A stretch of DNA of 64,000 bases, from positions 1 through 64,000 of the forward strand of contig NZ_VOHS01000034.1 in assembly GCF_007896845.1 (NCBI RefSeq), read 5' to 3'. The DNA is from Chitinophaga pinensis (lineage in GTDB: Bacteria > Bacteroidota > Bacteroidia > Chitinophagales > Chitinophagaceae). The stretch's first letter is position 1. Each line of letters begins with the position of its first letter. Position numbers and translations under genes: made by a program. The notes below the pieces were generated by a model. That model worked only from the letters and a program-made list of their open reading frames with translations, was not told the origin of the DNA and did no database searches. Positions 38,519-48,770 of this stretch are shown one piece after another.

Positions 38519-39877
38519 ATGAAGGATCATCAATATAGCCATTTTTGGAGTCTTTTACTGCTTTTCTGGATACTCGGTGCTCTGTCCTGCCGTAAGGAAG
38601 AAACAGGGCCTCTTACACCCCTTTCTGAGGGAAATCAGTGGATACTGGACAGCATGCGGGTATATTATTACTGGAATGACCAGTTACCGGCACGTCCTGC
38701 CCCGGATCCGGATGCCCGTCAGTTTCTGTCAGGCCTGTTGCATCCGGCAGACCGTTTCTCCTATCTGCTGGATCCTGATCATCCTTTAACGGCCTATTCT
38801 TCGTTTGCCTATTACGGTCTGGAATATGCCTTTACGCAGGTGAAAGAAGCCGGGGACCGCTGGGTGGGCATTGTCACCCTTGCCGTACCGGGAGGATCTG
38901 CTGCTGCACAGGGGCTGAAAAGAGGAGATATGTTTACCGCTGTCAATGGACGGGAGCTGACACCATCTTCTGCCGATGCCTTACACCAGCTATTGAAAGA
39001 AGGGAAAGGAGTGACCCTGAAGACTGTTCGTATCGAAAACGGGACTTTACAGGAAGTAGCCGGTATTATGTTGCCGCCTACCCATTTTACGGAGCAGCCG
39101 GTGTATCTGGCAAAGGTATTTACAACAGAGGCCTCAAATACCGGATACCTCTTTTATAATTACTTTGATGGTCGTTTTGATCAGCAGTTGCTGGACTCCC
39201 TGTATAAACTCAAACAGGCAGGAATACGTAATCTGATACTGGACCTGCGTTATAATCCGGGAGGAGACGTCTCGTCTGCAGCCCTGATAGGAGCTGTAGT
39301 GGCACCGGTACAGGCGGACGAACAATTCGTCACTTATAAAGCCAACCGGAACGGTGGTATCATTCAAAATACCTTTCAGGATGCGCTTGATGACGCTCCT
39401 TACCAGCGATATACGTTTGATGCATTGTTGCCGTACCGGCTGAACCTTGAGAAACTGATCATCCTGACAACTGCCAGTACGGCTTCAGCGGCGGAATTAC
39501 TGGTGAATAATCTGTCACCTTATATGACCGTCATTCAGATAGGTGGGAAGACCATGGGAAAAGACATGGCCAGTTTTGCCATCAGCGACCAGCGTCCTGC
39601 ACCGAAGGTCAATTATACCCTTTATCCGCTGGTATTTAAACTATATAATGCGGCAGGCAAGGGAGATTACAGTGCCGGATTGACGCCCGGAATACTGGCG
39701 GATGAGTTTTCCCGGTTGCCATTACGGGCGTTGGGAGATGAAAATGACGTATTGATTGAACAGGCACTGGAAAAAGCAGGAGGAAGAATAGCCGGAAAAG
39801 TATTGCCCGGCCGCCCTTCGTTTACTTCTTCGGAAGCGAGAAGCCGGTTTTTTCCTCCAATTATAAAAAAAAGATAG
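38519..39877 (+). CDS. S41 (C-terminal processing/tricorn-type) peptidase lipoprotein with PDZ domain
   Basis: The 452-residue product starts MKDHQYSHFWSLLLLFWILG with lipobox LGALSC; a TTG four codons upstream is a less likely start. An N-terminal helical domain has RVYYYWNDQLPARPAP, typical of Bacteroidota S41 lipoproteins. A PDZ domain (about 110-175; VPGGSAAAQGLKRGDMFTAV) and the S41 core (NLILDLRYNPGGDVSSAALI) follow. The serine nucleophile is in TTASTASAAELLV and the lysine in GKTMGKDMA. It lies 56 bp before a FecR anti-sigma gene, which suggests, but does not prove, a role in processing that factor. Confidence 0.9.
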   Translation: MKDHQYSHFWSLLLLFWILGALSCRKEETGPLTPLSEGNQWILDSMRVYYYWNDQLPARPAPDPDARQFLSGLLHPADRFSYLLDPDHPLTAYSSFAYYGLEYAFTQVKEAGDRWVGIVTLAVPGGSAAAQGLKRGDMFTAVNGRELTPSSADALHQLLKEGKGVTLKTVRIENGTLQEVAGIMLPPTHFTEQPVYLAKVFTTEASNTGYLFYNYFDGRFDQQLLDSLYKLKQAGIRNLILDLRYNPGGDVSSAALIGAVVAPVQADEQFVTYKANRNGGIIQNTFQDALDDAPYQRYTFDALLPYRLNLEKLIILTTASTASAAELLVNNLSPYMTVIQIGGKTMGKDMASFAISDQRPAPKVNYTLYPLVFKLYNAAGKGDYSAGLTPGILADEFSRLPLRALGDENDVLIEQALEKAGGRIAGKVLPGRPSFTSSEARSRFFPPIIKKR

Positions 39878-39933
39878 TCCGGACTAGTAAAACTGTTTTT
39901 CTCATCCGTAGTTAATATGTATAAACATCATCA

Positions 39934-40905
39934 ATGAACAGCGACCTGTTAAAAAAATATCTGGATGGACAGTGTACACCGGAGGAAGAAAATGAGGTTT
40001 TAAAGTACCTGGAACAAGGAAATGAAGCGGAAGTACACAGGCATATCCTCTCACTGGAAGAGACGGTGGATAGCCACGTGCCGGATAGGGTGAGTGAGTC
40101 GCTGTTGGAAAATATTCATAGTAGTATCAATGCCCGTAGCAGAAAAGGAATGGTGTCGAAGATCAAACGCTGGCAGGTAGCCGCAGGTATTACGATCCTG
40201 ATCGCAGTGTCCGGTATTGCTTTCTGGTCCTCCAGACCGAAACTGAAAGAACAGGAACAGGATGCATGGATTTCGCTGCGCAACGACGGACAGGAAGTAA
40301 AGAAAGTCAGCATGCCGGACGGTACCAGTATCTGGCTGAATGCACGGGCGGCACTTTCTTATAATGAAAGCGCCTATAATGACAGGGAACGTGAGGTGAC
40401 GGTAACAGGGGAGGCCTTCTTTGACGTAGCAGGAGATCCGGGCCGGCCTTTCCGGGTAAAGACGGGGAATGTTACAACAGTGGTATTGGGTACCGCATTC
40501 AATATCGAACACTACGAAAACGAGCATGATATACGCGTCACACTTGTACAGGGGAAGGTGGAGATATCGGCAGACAAGGAAAAATACATTCTTTCACCCG
40601 GTCAGCTGATGAGTTATGATGTTGAGAAGCATTCCATGGAGGTACGTAGTACGGATATCGGTTCAACAAAAGAGTGGCTTAGCGGTCAGATAGTATTTAA
40701 TGATCTGCCACTGGAAGATGTTTTAAAAAGAGTAGCTACAACCTATAAAGTAGATATTGTTTGCCGGCAACCGGCAATCCTGAATGGAAAGAGGCTCACC
40801 GGCACCTATATGCGGAAACCGCCGGCTGAGCTGTTAAGAAAAATTTTATTTGTACACGGCCTGCACCTGGAAGAAAAAGCAGGAAAGTATATCATCAGGC
40901 CATAA
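39934..40905 (+). CDS. FecR-family anti-sigma factor
   Basis: The 323-residue inner-membrane regulator has a short cytoplasmic N-terminal domain (MNSDLLKKYLDGQCTPEEEN), a transmembrane helix (about 83-103; WQVAAGITILIAVSGIAFW) and a periplasmic FecR domain (KVSMPDGTSIWLNARAALSY, EAFFDVAGDPGRPFRVKTG). A DUF4974-like C-terminal domain that would contact the receptor's signalling domain follows (FNDLPLEDVLKRVATTYKVD). It sits directly before a receptor with an STN domain. No sigma gene lies upstream; the nearest is convergent at 46808-47320. Confidence 0.93.
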   Translation: MNSDLLKKYLDGQCTPEEENEVLKYLEQGNEAEVHRHILSLEETVDSHVPDRVSESLLENIHSSINARSRKGMVSKIKRWQVAAGITILIAVSGIAFWSSRPKLKEQEQDAWISLRNDGQEVKKVSMPDGTSIWLNARAALSYNESAYNDREREVTVTGEAFFDVAGDPGRPFRVKTGNVTTVVLGTAFNIEHYENEHDIRVTLVQGKVEISADKEKYILSPGQLMSYDVEKHSMEVRSTDIGSTKEWLSGQIVFNDLPLEDVLKRVATTYKVDIVCRQPAILNGKRLTGTYMRKPPAELLRKILFVHGLHLEEKAGKYIIRP

Positions 40906-40993
40906 AAAACACATTCCGGTATTTATAGATAAAAAGGGCACCTCGTGCACCTTAACTGTAGTGTATTGTCCAAAGGGTAAATTAAACGAAACT

Positions 40994-43900
40994 ATGTTCC
41001 TTACTTTGAAAGTCGCATCTGAAACAACAAAAAAGAAATTCTTTTTAACTGTCTTATTTATTTCCTTATGCCTGCCATTTACCTATGCCCAGCAGGGAGT
41101 CAGTGCATTGAGGGATGCGATCACCTGCAATATGGAACGTGCCACGCTCGACGAAGTATTGCTGGCAATAGGTAAACAAACGAGATATACATTCTCTTAC
41201 GATAAACATGCTGCTGCCAATACGAGTATCAGGCATGCTGTATTTAATAAACAGCCGCTTGGTAAAGTGCTGACGGATCTGCAACAACAGGCAACGCTGG
41301 TATATGATGTAGATGACAGACAGATCTCGGTAAGAATAAGCATGACTCCCCGTCAGGCGGTAGCACAGCCTAAACCGGGATTGATCAGTGGCCGTGTGAT
41401 AGACGAAAAAGGAGAGATGCTGCCGGGAGCTACTATTCACATCATCGAAGTGAATAAAGGCATGCAGAGTAGTGTGGACGGTACCTATAATATAGAAATA
41501 CCGGCTGGTACATACACCATGGAAGTTCGTTTCATCTCATATCTGAGCCGTCGCATTACGGGTATCACTGTAAAAGCTGGTGAAAACACGCCGCTGGATA
41601 TATCTATGAAACCTTCCTCAAAGTCACTGAATGAGGTCGTGATCACGGCAGATTACAGAAAGGCTTCTATTGAAGGTATGTTCGCCCGTCAGAAGAGTAG
41701 CGCCGCTACGATTGACGGTATTGTGAGAGAGCAGATCCTGCGGACGCCGGATAATAATGTGGCGCAGGTGCTGAATCGTGTAAGCGGATTGAATGTACAG
41801 GATAACCGTTTTGTGATTGTACGCGGACTGAGCGATCGTTATAATAACGTGCAGCTGAATGGCTCGCTGTTACCAAGTACAGAGCCGAATGCCCGCAACT
41901 TTGCATTTGATGTGATACCTAGTGCTTTGATTGATAATGTGGTGGTATATAAAACGGCTACACCTGATTTGCCGGGCGAATTCTCCGGTGGGGTAGTGGA
42001 TATGACGACAAGAGATATTCCGGTGGAGAACTTTGTACGTATTAAGCTGGGCACAGGCTTTAATACGAAAACTACCGGTAAAGATTTTTACGGACCGGAA
42101 AGAGGTAAATATGATTATCTGGGTTTTGATGATGGTTCCCGCAAATTGCCTGTTAGTTATAAGGCGGGCGAATATGCAAAGCTGATCACAGAGGGTTATT
42201 ATGGAGGTAATGACGAAAGCCGTAAAAAGTATGGCGCTATCAGTGCGGAATTCCCGAACAGATTTACCATGTATCGTTTTAGCGGAAGACCTGTACAGGA
42301 CTATGAACTGAACATCGGCAGGGTAAAACAGTTGAAGGATGGTAAGCGCTTCGGTGGCATCTTTGCTATTACCTACAGAAACCAGCAGACGGCACAGGAC
42401 TATATCGATCATGCGCCTATTCAGATCCATTATTATGAAGGGAAAGAATATCTCTTCGAAAATAACCTCAGTGGTTTGCTGAATCTGGGTTATTCTTTTG
42501 GCAAACACAAATTGGGCATGAAGAGCATCTTCACCCAGAAGTTTACGGAAAGAACAAGATTATACAAAGGACAAAACCTTTATTCAGGTACAGATATCGA
42601 TGCCTTTTCCAATTTTCCATTATACAATACCATCTTCCAGAGCAAGCTGGAAGGAGAACATACGCCAGGAAAGAAAGGTTTCAAGTTTAATTGGAATGGA
42701 GCATTTCCCTTACCAACAGGAAGGAGCCGGATAATAAACGTGTGATGGGGGAAAGGGCACAGGGAGCAGATATCTTCGGATATGTGTATAATGATGCCAA
42801 CCAGCTACGTACCAGTACTTACTTCTCTGACCTGAAAGAGCGCAGATATACCTGGAGCGCTGAAGGTTCTCAACCCTTTACATTAGGTGGTTTGCAGCAA
42901 ACAGTGAAAGCGGGTTATCAGGGTACCTACAGGAAGGCTGATTTTGAGGCAGAACAATTTAGCATAAGACCAGATGCAGGGGCTGTTGACCTGCAGGGGA
43001 AGCTGGTAGGCCTCCCTTATTACAATGTGTATTCCAGAGAAAATTTCGGATATGATAAGCTGATCTATTTTTCCATGCTGGCTTCTGAGAATCAGGATCG
43101 TGGACGTGCGAATGGTTATGATGCATATCAGCGTCTGCATGCAGGTTACCTGATGTTGGATGGCCATCTCGCTAAAAAGTTACGTTTCGCTGGTGGTCTG
43201 CGTGTAGAAAAGAATTACATGAGTTCTCTGACACTGGATACCCGTGCGAAGCGAGATGGTACGATCAGTCTGACAGATACTGTAGTGACAATAGACAAAA
43301 CTGATTGGTTACCGTCTGTCAACCTGATTTATGAGATCACCCCGAAATTCAATGTAAGGGCTTCTTATTATCATTCAGTAGCAAGACCTGACCTGAGAGA
43401 ATTATCATTCTTTGAATACTATAAGCCGGAAGAAGACACGTGGATCAGTGGTGATGATCTGCATCCGACGGCTATCAGAAATGTGGACCTGCGCGTAGAG
43501 TTCTATCCATCTCCACAGGAACTGATCTCGTTCTCCGCATTCTATAAAAAATTCAAGGATCCGATAGAGTTACAGCTGGAAGCAGCTATGATACCGTCCC
43601 ACGTACTGGCTATGCAGTATGTAAATATGAAGTCAGCAACCGATCTGGGTTTCGAACTGAATTTCCGCAAGTCGGCAGGCTTCATTAATGAGACATCTGA
43701 GTTCCTGAAAAACCTGTATGTGTCCGGTAACTTCTCATATCTGAATGCAAAGGTGGAGTATGATGCGGAAGTGAGGATACGTGTTGACGACAACAAAGAG
43801 ATTATACAACCCGCCAAGCGTAATCGTCCGTTGTTTGGTCAGGCGCCTTACATCATCAATGGTGGTTTGATCTATACCGGCAGTCATCTTGGATTTAATC

Positions 43901-44265
43901 TGGTATACAACAGGGTAGGGGAGCGTATCATCTATGGTTCAGAACTGGACGAGTATAATGAATATGAGAAGGCGAGAGATGTAGTGGATCTGCAGCTGAG
44001 CTACCGGTTTATGAAGAACAACAAAGCGGAGATCAAGCTGAATGCGGCAGACATGCTGAATCAGCCGGTAATAAGATACTACAATAACCACAAGAATATA
44101 TGGAGGCCCGACGCTTCAGGAGTTCCCGGTCAGTTTGACCAGTATGGAAACCTGATCATTCCGGAAGACCCCAGCGGCAAAAGATATGACAGCCGCTATG
44201 ATGAACTGAGACGTAAGTTCTGGTACGGAAGGAACTTTACGGTAAGCGCCAGTTATACTTTCTGA
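40994..44265 (+). CDS. STN-domain TonB-dependent receptor (one frameshift)
   Basis: The start MFLTLKVASETTKKKFFLT at 40994 gives a signal peptide ending LPFTYAQ. An STN signalling domain follows (about 40-115; MERATLDEVLLAIGKQTRYT), then a carboxypeptidase-like domain (GRVIDEKGEMLPGATIHIIE), plug (VIVRGLSDRYNNVQLNGSLL) and barrel. The frame breaks at about 42690-42705: upstream ends KGFKFNWNG, and the other frame continues WSISLTNRKEPDNKRVMGER to the terminal YTF at 44265. One indel near TTGGAATGG explains it. The STN domain and the FecR gene 88 bp upstream indicate transmembrane signalling. The substrate is unknown. Confidence 0.9.
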
Positions 44266-44333
44266 GTTTAATTATTGAAAACCTGTTTAGCTCGATATAG
44301 ATTGTTTATTAACCATTATTTAAAAGGAACCTC

Positions 44334-45692
44334 ATGTTAAAACGCGTATTTATTGCAGCTATCGCTGCTTCGGCTATCTTTACTTCCTGCAAAAAGGAAG
44401 GTGCAATTGACCAGAAAGAAGGTCAGTTTGATCGTTCAGTAAACGCAGGTGTAGGCGCTGATACCCGTGTATGGCCTACTACCTTCCCTCCGGCCACTAT
44501 TCCTTCTACCATTGCCAGCGGTACATTCACGCTGACCAATGACAGAGTATGGATCCTTGACGGTCCTACCTATGTACAGAGTGGCGCCACATTGCTGATA
44601 CAGCCAAACACCCTCATCAAGGGAAAATCTAATTCTACACGCGGTACTTCCTACCTGATCGTTACCAAAGGTGGTAAACTGATCGCGGATGGTGACGCAA
44701 CAACATCTATTGTTTTCACATCTGACAAACCAGCTGGTCAACGTAAACCAGGCGACTGGGGCGGTATCATTATCCTGGGTGATGCTCCAACCAACGCTAA
44801 CGGTTCTCAGATCGAAGGTATCCTGGCAGCTGAAATTCCTGCTGGTTATTCTATCACTTACGGTGGTGCTAATTCATCTCACAATGGTGGTACACTGAAA
44901 TGCGTACGTATCGAGTATGCAGGCCGTGACCTGGGTAACGGTAACGAAATCAACGGTCTGACTTTAGGCGGTGTTGGTAGCGGTACTGTACTGGACAGCA
45001 TTCAGGTATCTTTTGGCGCTGATGATGCTTTCGAATTTTTCGGAGGTACAGTTAACGCTAAACACCTGGTGGCATTCGCTAACAACGATGATGAATTCGA
45101 TTTTGACCTGGGTTATGTAGGTAACATCCAGTACGCAGTGTCTCTGAGACACCCTGGTGTTCCTTTAACTGCAGATCCTAATGGTATCGAGTCTGACAAC
45201 AACGCAGGCGGTACAGGTGCAACTCCTATCACCCGTCCTACACTGTCTAACTTCACCATCCTGGGTGCCAACACAAAAAGAGACAGCCTGCTCTACGGTG
45301 CACGCTGGAGAAGAAACTCTTCATTCAACCTGACTAACTCAGTAATCGCTGGTTACGATGAAGCAGGTGTGATCTTTGATGGCGCTGGTGCTGTTACCCA
45401 CATCTCAACTGCAGGTGATGGCATATTCAGCAACAGCCTTGTACACAGCTTTATCGCTGGTGTATCTCCAACCCCGACTGGTGCATGGGTAGGATGGACT
45501 GGTAACACAACCAGCATCGCAGCTACAGCTAACAGCTTCATCAGTCTGGTACTGCCATTTAACTTAACTGCGCCTGATTTCCGTTACACAGCTGGTTCTG
45601 CCAGTGCTGGTAAAGGTGCATTCGGTGCAGCAGGTACTGCACGTTGGGATGACAACTGGGCTTCTTACCATCCTAACGCATCTACTTATTAA
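44334..45692 (+). CDS. Surface lipoprotein with right-handed beta-helix-like repeats, receptor partner
   Basis: The 452-residue product has a lipoprotein signal (FIAAIAASAIFTSCKK). The mature part is rich in glycine, serine and threonine with regularly spaced hydrophobic strands (SGATLLIQPNTLIKGKS, GGKLIADGDATTSIVFTS, RIEYAGRDLGNGNEINGLTL, AFEFFGGTVNAKHLVAFAN), as in beta-helix proteins. Codon use is strongly biased towards one set of codons (GGT, CTG, AAC), suggesting high expression. It is immediately downstream of the receptor and probably works with it at the cell surface. No enzymatic motif is seen. Confidence 0.75.
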   Translation: MLKRVFIAAIAASAIFTSCKKEGAIDQKEGQFDRSVNAGVGADTRVWPTTFPPATIPSTIASGTFTLTNDRVWILDGPTYVQSGATLLIQPNTLIKGKSNSTRGTSYLIVTKGGKLIADGDATTSIVFTSDKPAGQRKPGDWGGIIILGDAPTNANGSQIEGILAAEIPAGYSITYGGANSSHNGGTLKCVRIEYAGRDLGNGNEINGLTLGGVGSGTVLDSIQVSFGADDAFEFFGGTVNAKHLVAFANNDDEFDFDLGYVGNIQYAVSLRHPGVPLTADPNGIESDNNAGGTGATPITRPTLSNFTILGANTKRDSLLYGARWRRNSSFNLTNSVIAGYDEAGVIFDGAGAVTHISTAGDGIFSNSLVHSFIAGVSPTPTGAWVGWTGNTTSIAATANSFISLVLPFNLTAPDFRYTAGSASAGKGAFGAAGTARWDDNWASYHPNASTY

Positions 45693-45726
45693 TTATTTGA
45701 TGTAAACGTATTGACTATACAGGTTA

Positions 45727-45755
45727 CAGGTGCTGCTACGGCAGCACCTGTTTTT
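45727..45755 (+). terminator. Intrinsic terminator
   Basis: CAGGTGCTGC (45727-45736) pairs perfectly with GCAGCACCTG (45741-45750) around TACG, followed by T5. Lying before the last lipoprotein gene, it may lower that gene's expression relative to the beta-helix lipoprotein. Confidence 0.9.
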
Positions 45756-45775
45756 AAAATTAAATGAACGAATAA

Positions 45776-46513
45776 ATGAAAAAGATCTTCTTCCTTTTAT
45801 TGGCAATTGCTTTCTTTTCTGCCTGTCAGAAACGTGGCGATCTTCCTGAACTGCCGTCTTATGCTACTTTCAGACTTACTTCTTCCAGCGTGGAACATTT
45901 CTACGAAATCACAGTTGGAGATAGTGTGCTGGAAGATAGTCTCAGTTCGGCCAGCGCATTGTCCCGATATGTAGTGACCGGAAAGCAGGCATTGAAAATA
46001 AAGGAAGCAGGAAAGAAAGATTATGTGATCGACACGCTTATCAATATTGATCGTCCCGGTGTTGAATTTACTTTAATTGACCTGGGTGGAGATTCCAAAC
46101 CATTGATACTTTCCGGATCTGATCTTGAAACAACGGCCCCTGCTGAAGGTACACGGAAATATGCACTGTTGAATATTGATACAACCGGCGCCATGAAAGG
46201 ACGTGTCATTGACATCCGCTTTTATGATATCGATCTTAATGACGGGTCTTTTAAACAGTTAGGCGAATTGAAAGGTGTTCAGTATCTGAATCCTTCTGAT
46301 TACATCGAGTTGAAAGTGCCGGATGCAGGCATCTTTTTCCTCGAAGTTGCTGATCATAGCACCGGAGAGATCATACTTCCGGTGGATAGCTACGCGGGAA
46401 ACATGATATTCCCGTTTGACGAGAACAATGTCTATCTGATGAAGATTTATAATGCCGGTGGCGAATCGCAGACTTTCATCAGTGCTGAACCACTGATCGG
46501 TCTGAAGCGATAG
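45776..46513 (+). CDS. Uncharacterised lipoprotein
   Basis: The 245-residue product has a classic lipoprotein signal (KKIFFLLLAIAFFSACQK). The mature part is beta-rich with no recognised family (ATFRLTSSSVEHFYEITVGD, GRVIDIRFYDIDLNDGSFKQ, SDYIELKVPDAGIFFLEVAD). It could form one or two Ig-like sandwiches. As the last gene of the FecR-receptor unit, separated from the previous gene by a terminator, it is probably an accessory surface protein for the same substrate. Confidence 0.7.
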   Translation: MKKIFFLLLAIAFFSACQKRGDLPELPSYATFRLTSSSVEHFYEITVGDSVLEDSLSSASALSRYVVTGKQALKIKEAGKKDYVIDTLINIDRPGVEFTLIDLGGDSKPLILSGSDLETTAPAEGTRKYALLNIDTTGAMKGRVIDIRFYDIDLNDGSFKQLGELKGVQYLNPSDYIELKVPDAGIFFLEVADHSTGEIILPVDSYAGNMIFPFDENNVYLMKIYNAGGESQTFISAEPLIGLKR

Positions 46514-46550
46514 CAAACGCAACCTATCCCTGCTTTATGATAAAGAGCAT

Positions 46551-46589
46551 AACAATGCCGCTGGTACTGAGAGCGGCATTGTTTTTTAT
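46551..46589 (+). terminator. Intrinsic terminator of the receptor unit
   Basis: AACAATGCCGCT (46551-46562) pairs perfectly with AGCGGCATTGTT (46572-46583), followed by T-rich sequence on the plus strand. Confidence 0.9.
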
Positions 46590-46636
46590 ATTTAAAAACG
46601 ATTGTAAGCCTTCATCTTCTGTTAACTATAACGAAT

Positions 46637-46668
46637 AAAAAATGCCGCTATTCCTGGTAGCGGCATTT
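46637..46668 (-). terminator. Intrinsic terminator of the sigma-factor gene
   Basis: AAATGCCGCTA (46640-46650) pairs with TAGCGGCATTT (46658-46668). On the minus strand the stem is followed by T6, so it ends leftward transcription from the sigma gene. The stem core ATGCCGCT is the same as in the plus-strand terminator at 46551, so the two could also pair with each other. Confidence 0.8.
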
Positions 46669-46807
46669 CTTTGCGTATTTATCACAGCATTTGGCTATAA
46701 GCTGTTACGCAAATTTAATATTTTTTAGCAGAAAAATAATAGGACTACAGGTAATAAACTACCTGCAATGGAATAAGAAAAATAATAATATAGGGATCTT
46801 CCTCTGG

Positions 46808-47320
46808 TTAGCTGTTCACAATGGTGCGAATGGTCTTCATGGCTTCCTGTAAATGACAGTCAATTGTATTGGGGGACAGTGACAACAGGTCGGCAATATT
46901 CCTTCTGCTCATGCCTTCTTCCAAGGCCAGTTTATATACTTCTCTTCTTCTTGCCGGCATATGTTTTACCGCAGTATTGACGGTAGCCAGACATTCTTTC
47001 AGCATATAATGGTCTTCAGAACTGGCACTGCTTTCTCCCGTTGCCCCGATGTGCTGCAACAAGGTCTTTCTGGCTTTTATTTTACGTAACTCGTCAATAA
47101 AGATGTTACGCGAATAGGTGAAAAGTAATGGGTATACGTCTGTTTTGTCGGCAATCTGCTCCCAGTTTTCCCAGAGCTTCAGGTAACATTGCTGGAGAAT
47201 ATCTTTTACAAGTGTCTCATCTTTGGTCAACTTTAAAAATGTATTGTATAGTCTTCCATGAGTGGCATGGTAAATAGCGTTGAACTCTTTTCTCTTGGCG
47301 GGGCTCAAGGACAAAATCAT
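46808..47320 (-). CDS. ECF-type RNA polymerase sigma factor
   Basis: The 170-residue protein has sigma region 2 (about 10-75; YHATHGRLYNTFLKLTKDET, LLFTYSRNIFIDELRKIKAR) and region 4 (about 110-165; MPARRREVYKLALEEGMSRR, NIADLLSLSPNTIDCHLQEA). It matches the Bacteroidota ECF group usually paired with FecR anti-sigma factors. It is convergent with the FecR-receptor unit instead of leading it, so it is a plausible but unproven partner of the FecR at 39934. Confidence 0.9.
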   Translation of the reverse strand: MILSLSPAKRKEFNAIYHATHGRLYNTFLKLTKDETLVKDILQQCYLKLWENWEQIADKTDVYPLLFTYSRNIFIDELRKIKARKTLLQHIGATGESSASSEDHYMLKECLATVNTAVKHMPARRREVYKLALEEGMSRRNIADLLSLSPNTIDCHLQEAMKTIRTIVNS

Positions 47321-47705
47321 ACTATTACATTGAGTGTTAAAGATAACCTTCGTAGATTAACTGAATGTTAACACTTACATTCTCAATAGCTACTTTTCAA
47401 CATTAGATAAATACGTGTGAAGTGCGGTCATTTTTCATGATGAAAACAATTTTATTTAAAAGTGTGCAGTTTTAAAATACCTGCTGTTAATTTACCCGTC
47501 ATTCCGCCGCAGTTACTTGTTTGTTTGATTTTATTATATTAAATTTAGTTTCAGTTGATATCCTCAGTTTAAAGCAATGAAATAACTTAAGAGATTTGTA
47601 ACCCGGTGATTGATAACCCATAAAATTGCTTAAATGGAAACCCCGGATATCAGCAGCCAGACACAAAATTTTATGTGCCCTATTTAAAAGCTCAAATTTC
47701 CCACT
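47321..47705. other. Intergenic region between divergent sigma and acyltransferase genes
   Basis: This is 385 bp of AT-rich sequence with no convincing gene or strong repeat. It must hold both promoters; I could not identify them confidently. Confidence 0.4.
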
Positions 47706-48677
47706 ATGCCTGCTATTGTTTTCCTGTTTGCCGGACAGGGTTGCCAGTATTACAACATGGGCGCTGAACTGTTCAATACCAATGTGCATTTCCGCAACAC
47801 CCTGTTAACCCTTGATAAAGAAGTGCGTAAAATGATGGGCGCTTCTGTTGTCGAATATATTTATGACAAATACCATCATCGTGAAGACACCTTTGATGAT
47901 ATCAGATTCACTAACCCCGCTATTTTCATGGTGCAGTATGCCATGGCCAGATACCTGCAGGAAGAGATGCATATGCGGCCGGACTGCGTATTAGGTAGCA
48001 ATCTCGGAGAAACAGTTGCTGCCGCAGTAAGTGGTGCTGTGCGTCCTGTAGATATGCTTTATGCACTGATCGAACAGGCGCGTATTATTGAACAACAATG
48101 TTGTAAAGGTGGGATGATCACCATTCTTGGCGATCCTGCAATGTATGATAGCATTCCTCTGTTGCGGGATAATGCAGCGATCATTGCTGTTAACTATGAA
48201 GGGCATTTCACCTTGTCAGCGAGTCAGGGGGCACTTATTGCCATACAGGCATATCTGGATGGTAAAGGATTGCCCTATAGTGTACTTCCCGTAAAGTATC
48301 CTTTTCATAACCTTTTATTGGACAGTGCCCGGGATCAGTTTCTGAATACTTTACGTCATGTTGGTTTTGCACAGCCCCTTATTACTTTCTTTTCGGGTGT
48401 GCAGGCCAGACAAATCTCCAAAGTAGATGCCACTTATTTCTGGGATGCGGTGCGGGAACCGATCCGTTTTACAGCAGCCGTGAATCAGCTGGAAGAAAGC
48501 GGCCCTTGTTTTTATGTGGATTGTAGCCCTTCGGGCAGTTGTAATCATCTGCTTACCAAAATACTCTCACCTTCGTCTTCGTCAACGAGACATATGATCA
48601 TGAATCCCTTCGGACAGGAATTGAAAAACCTTAAACTGCTGGTGCAGCAAAGACAGGCACTTTCTCTGTATAGCTAG
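47706..48677 (+). CDS. Stand-alone acyltransferase-domain protein with altered nucleophile motif
   Basis: The 323-residue protein has the fold pattern of malonyl-CoA:ACP transacylase/polyketide AT domains. It opens FLFAGQGCQYYNMGAELF, equivalent to the GQGSQ motif, and keeps the second catalytic residue in VKYPFHNLLLD (H201). The nucleophile elbow, normally GHSxG, reads GSNLGE at residues 97-102. Asparagine stands where the serine is expected, and serine replaces the preceding histidine. It may be inactive, use the shifted serine, or serve as an ACP- or acyl-binding protein. No polyketide synthase or acyl carrier protein gene is near. It is flanked by its own 5' gap and terminator. Confidence 0.85.
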   Translation: MPAIVFLFAGQGCQYYNMGAELFNTNVHFRNTLLTLDKEVRKMMGASVVEYIYDKYHHREDTFDDIRFTNPAIFMVQYAMARYLQEEMHMRPDCVLGSNLGETVAAAVSGAVRPVDMLYALIEQARIIEQQCCKGGMITILGDPAMYDSIPLLRDNAAIIAVNYEGHFTLSASQGALIAIQAYLDGKGLPYSVLPVKYPFHNLLLDSARDQFLNTLRHVGFAQPLITFFSGVQARQISKVDATYFWDAVREPIRFTAAVNQLEESGPCFYVDCSPSGSCNHLLTKILSPSSSSTRHMIMNPFGQELKNLKLLVQQRQALSLYS

Positions 48678-48709
48678 ACATGATGATGGGTAAGGTTCAT
48701 AAAATGAAA

Positions 48710-48734
48710 GGCCGAAGTACAAAGTACTCCGGCC
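48710..48734. terminator. Bidirectional hairpin between convergent genes
   Basis: GGCCGAAGTAC (48710-48720) pairs with GTACTCCGGCC (48724-48734) around AAA, with one mismatch. A T-run is not prominent. Confidence 0.6.
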
Positions 48735-48770
48735 GATTAGCTAACACTTAAGAACAGCAAACGCTACGTA

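Noticed and set aside
41870..42508. 212-codon minus-strand frame inside the TonB receptor gene
   Set aside because: It is antisense to the plug and barrel region of a supported receptor and has no motif of its own.
47706..48677. Acyltransferase as part of a polyketide or fatty-acid cluster
   Set aside because: No ketosynthase, ACP or other biosynthetic gene lies nearby, and the nucleophile motif is altered.
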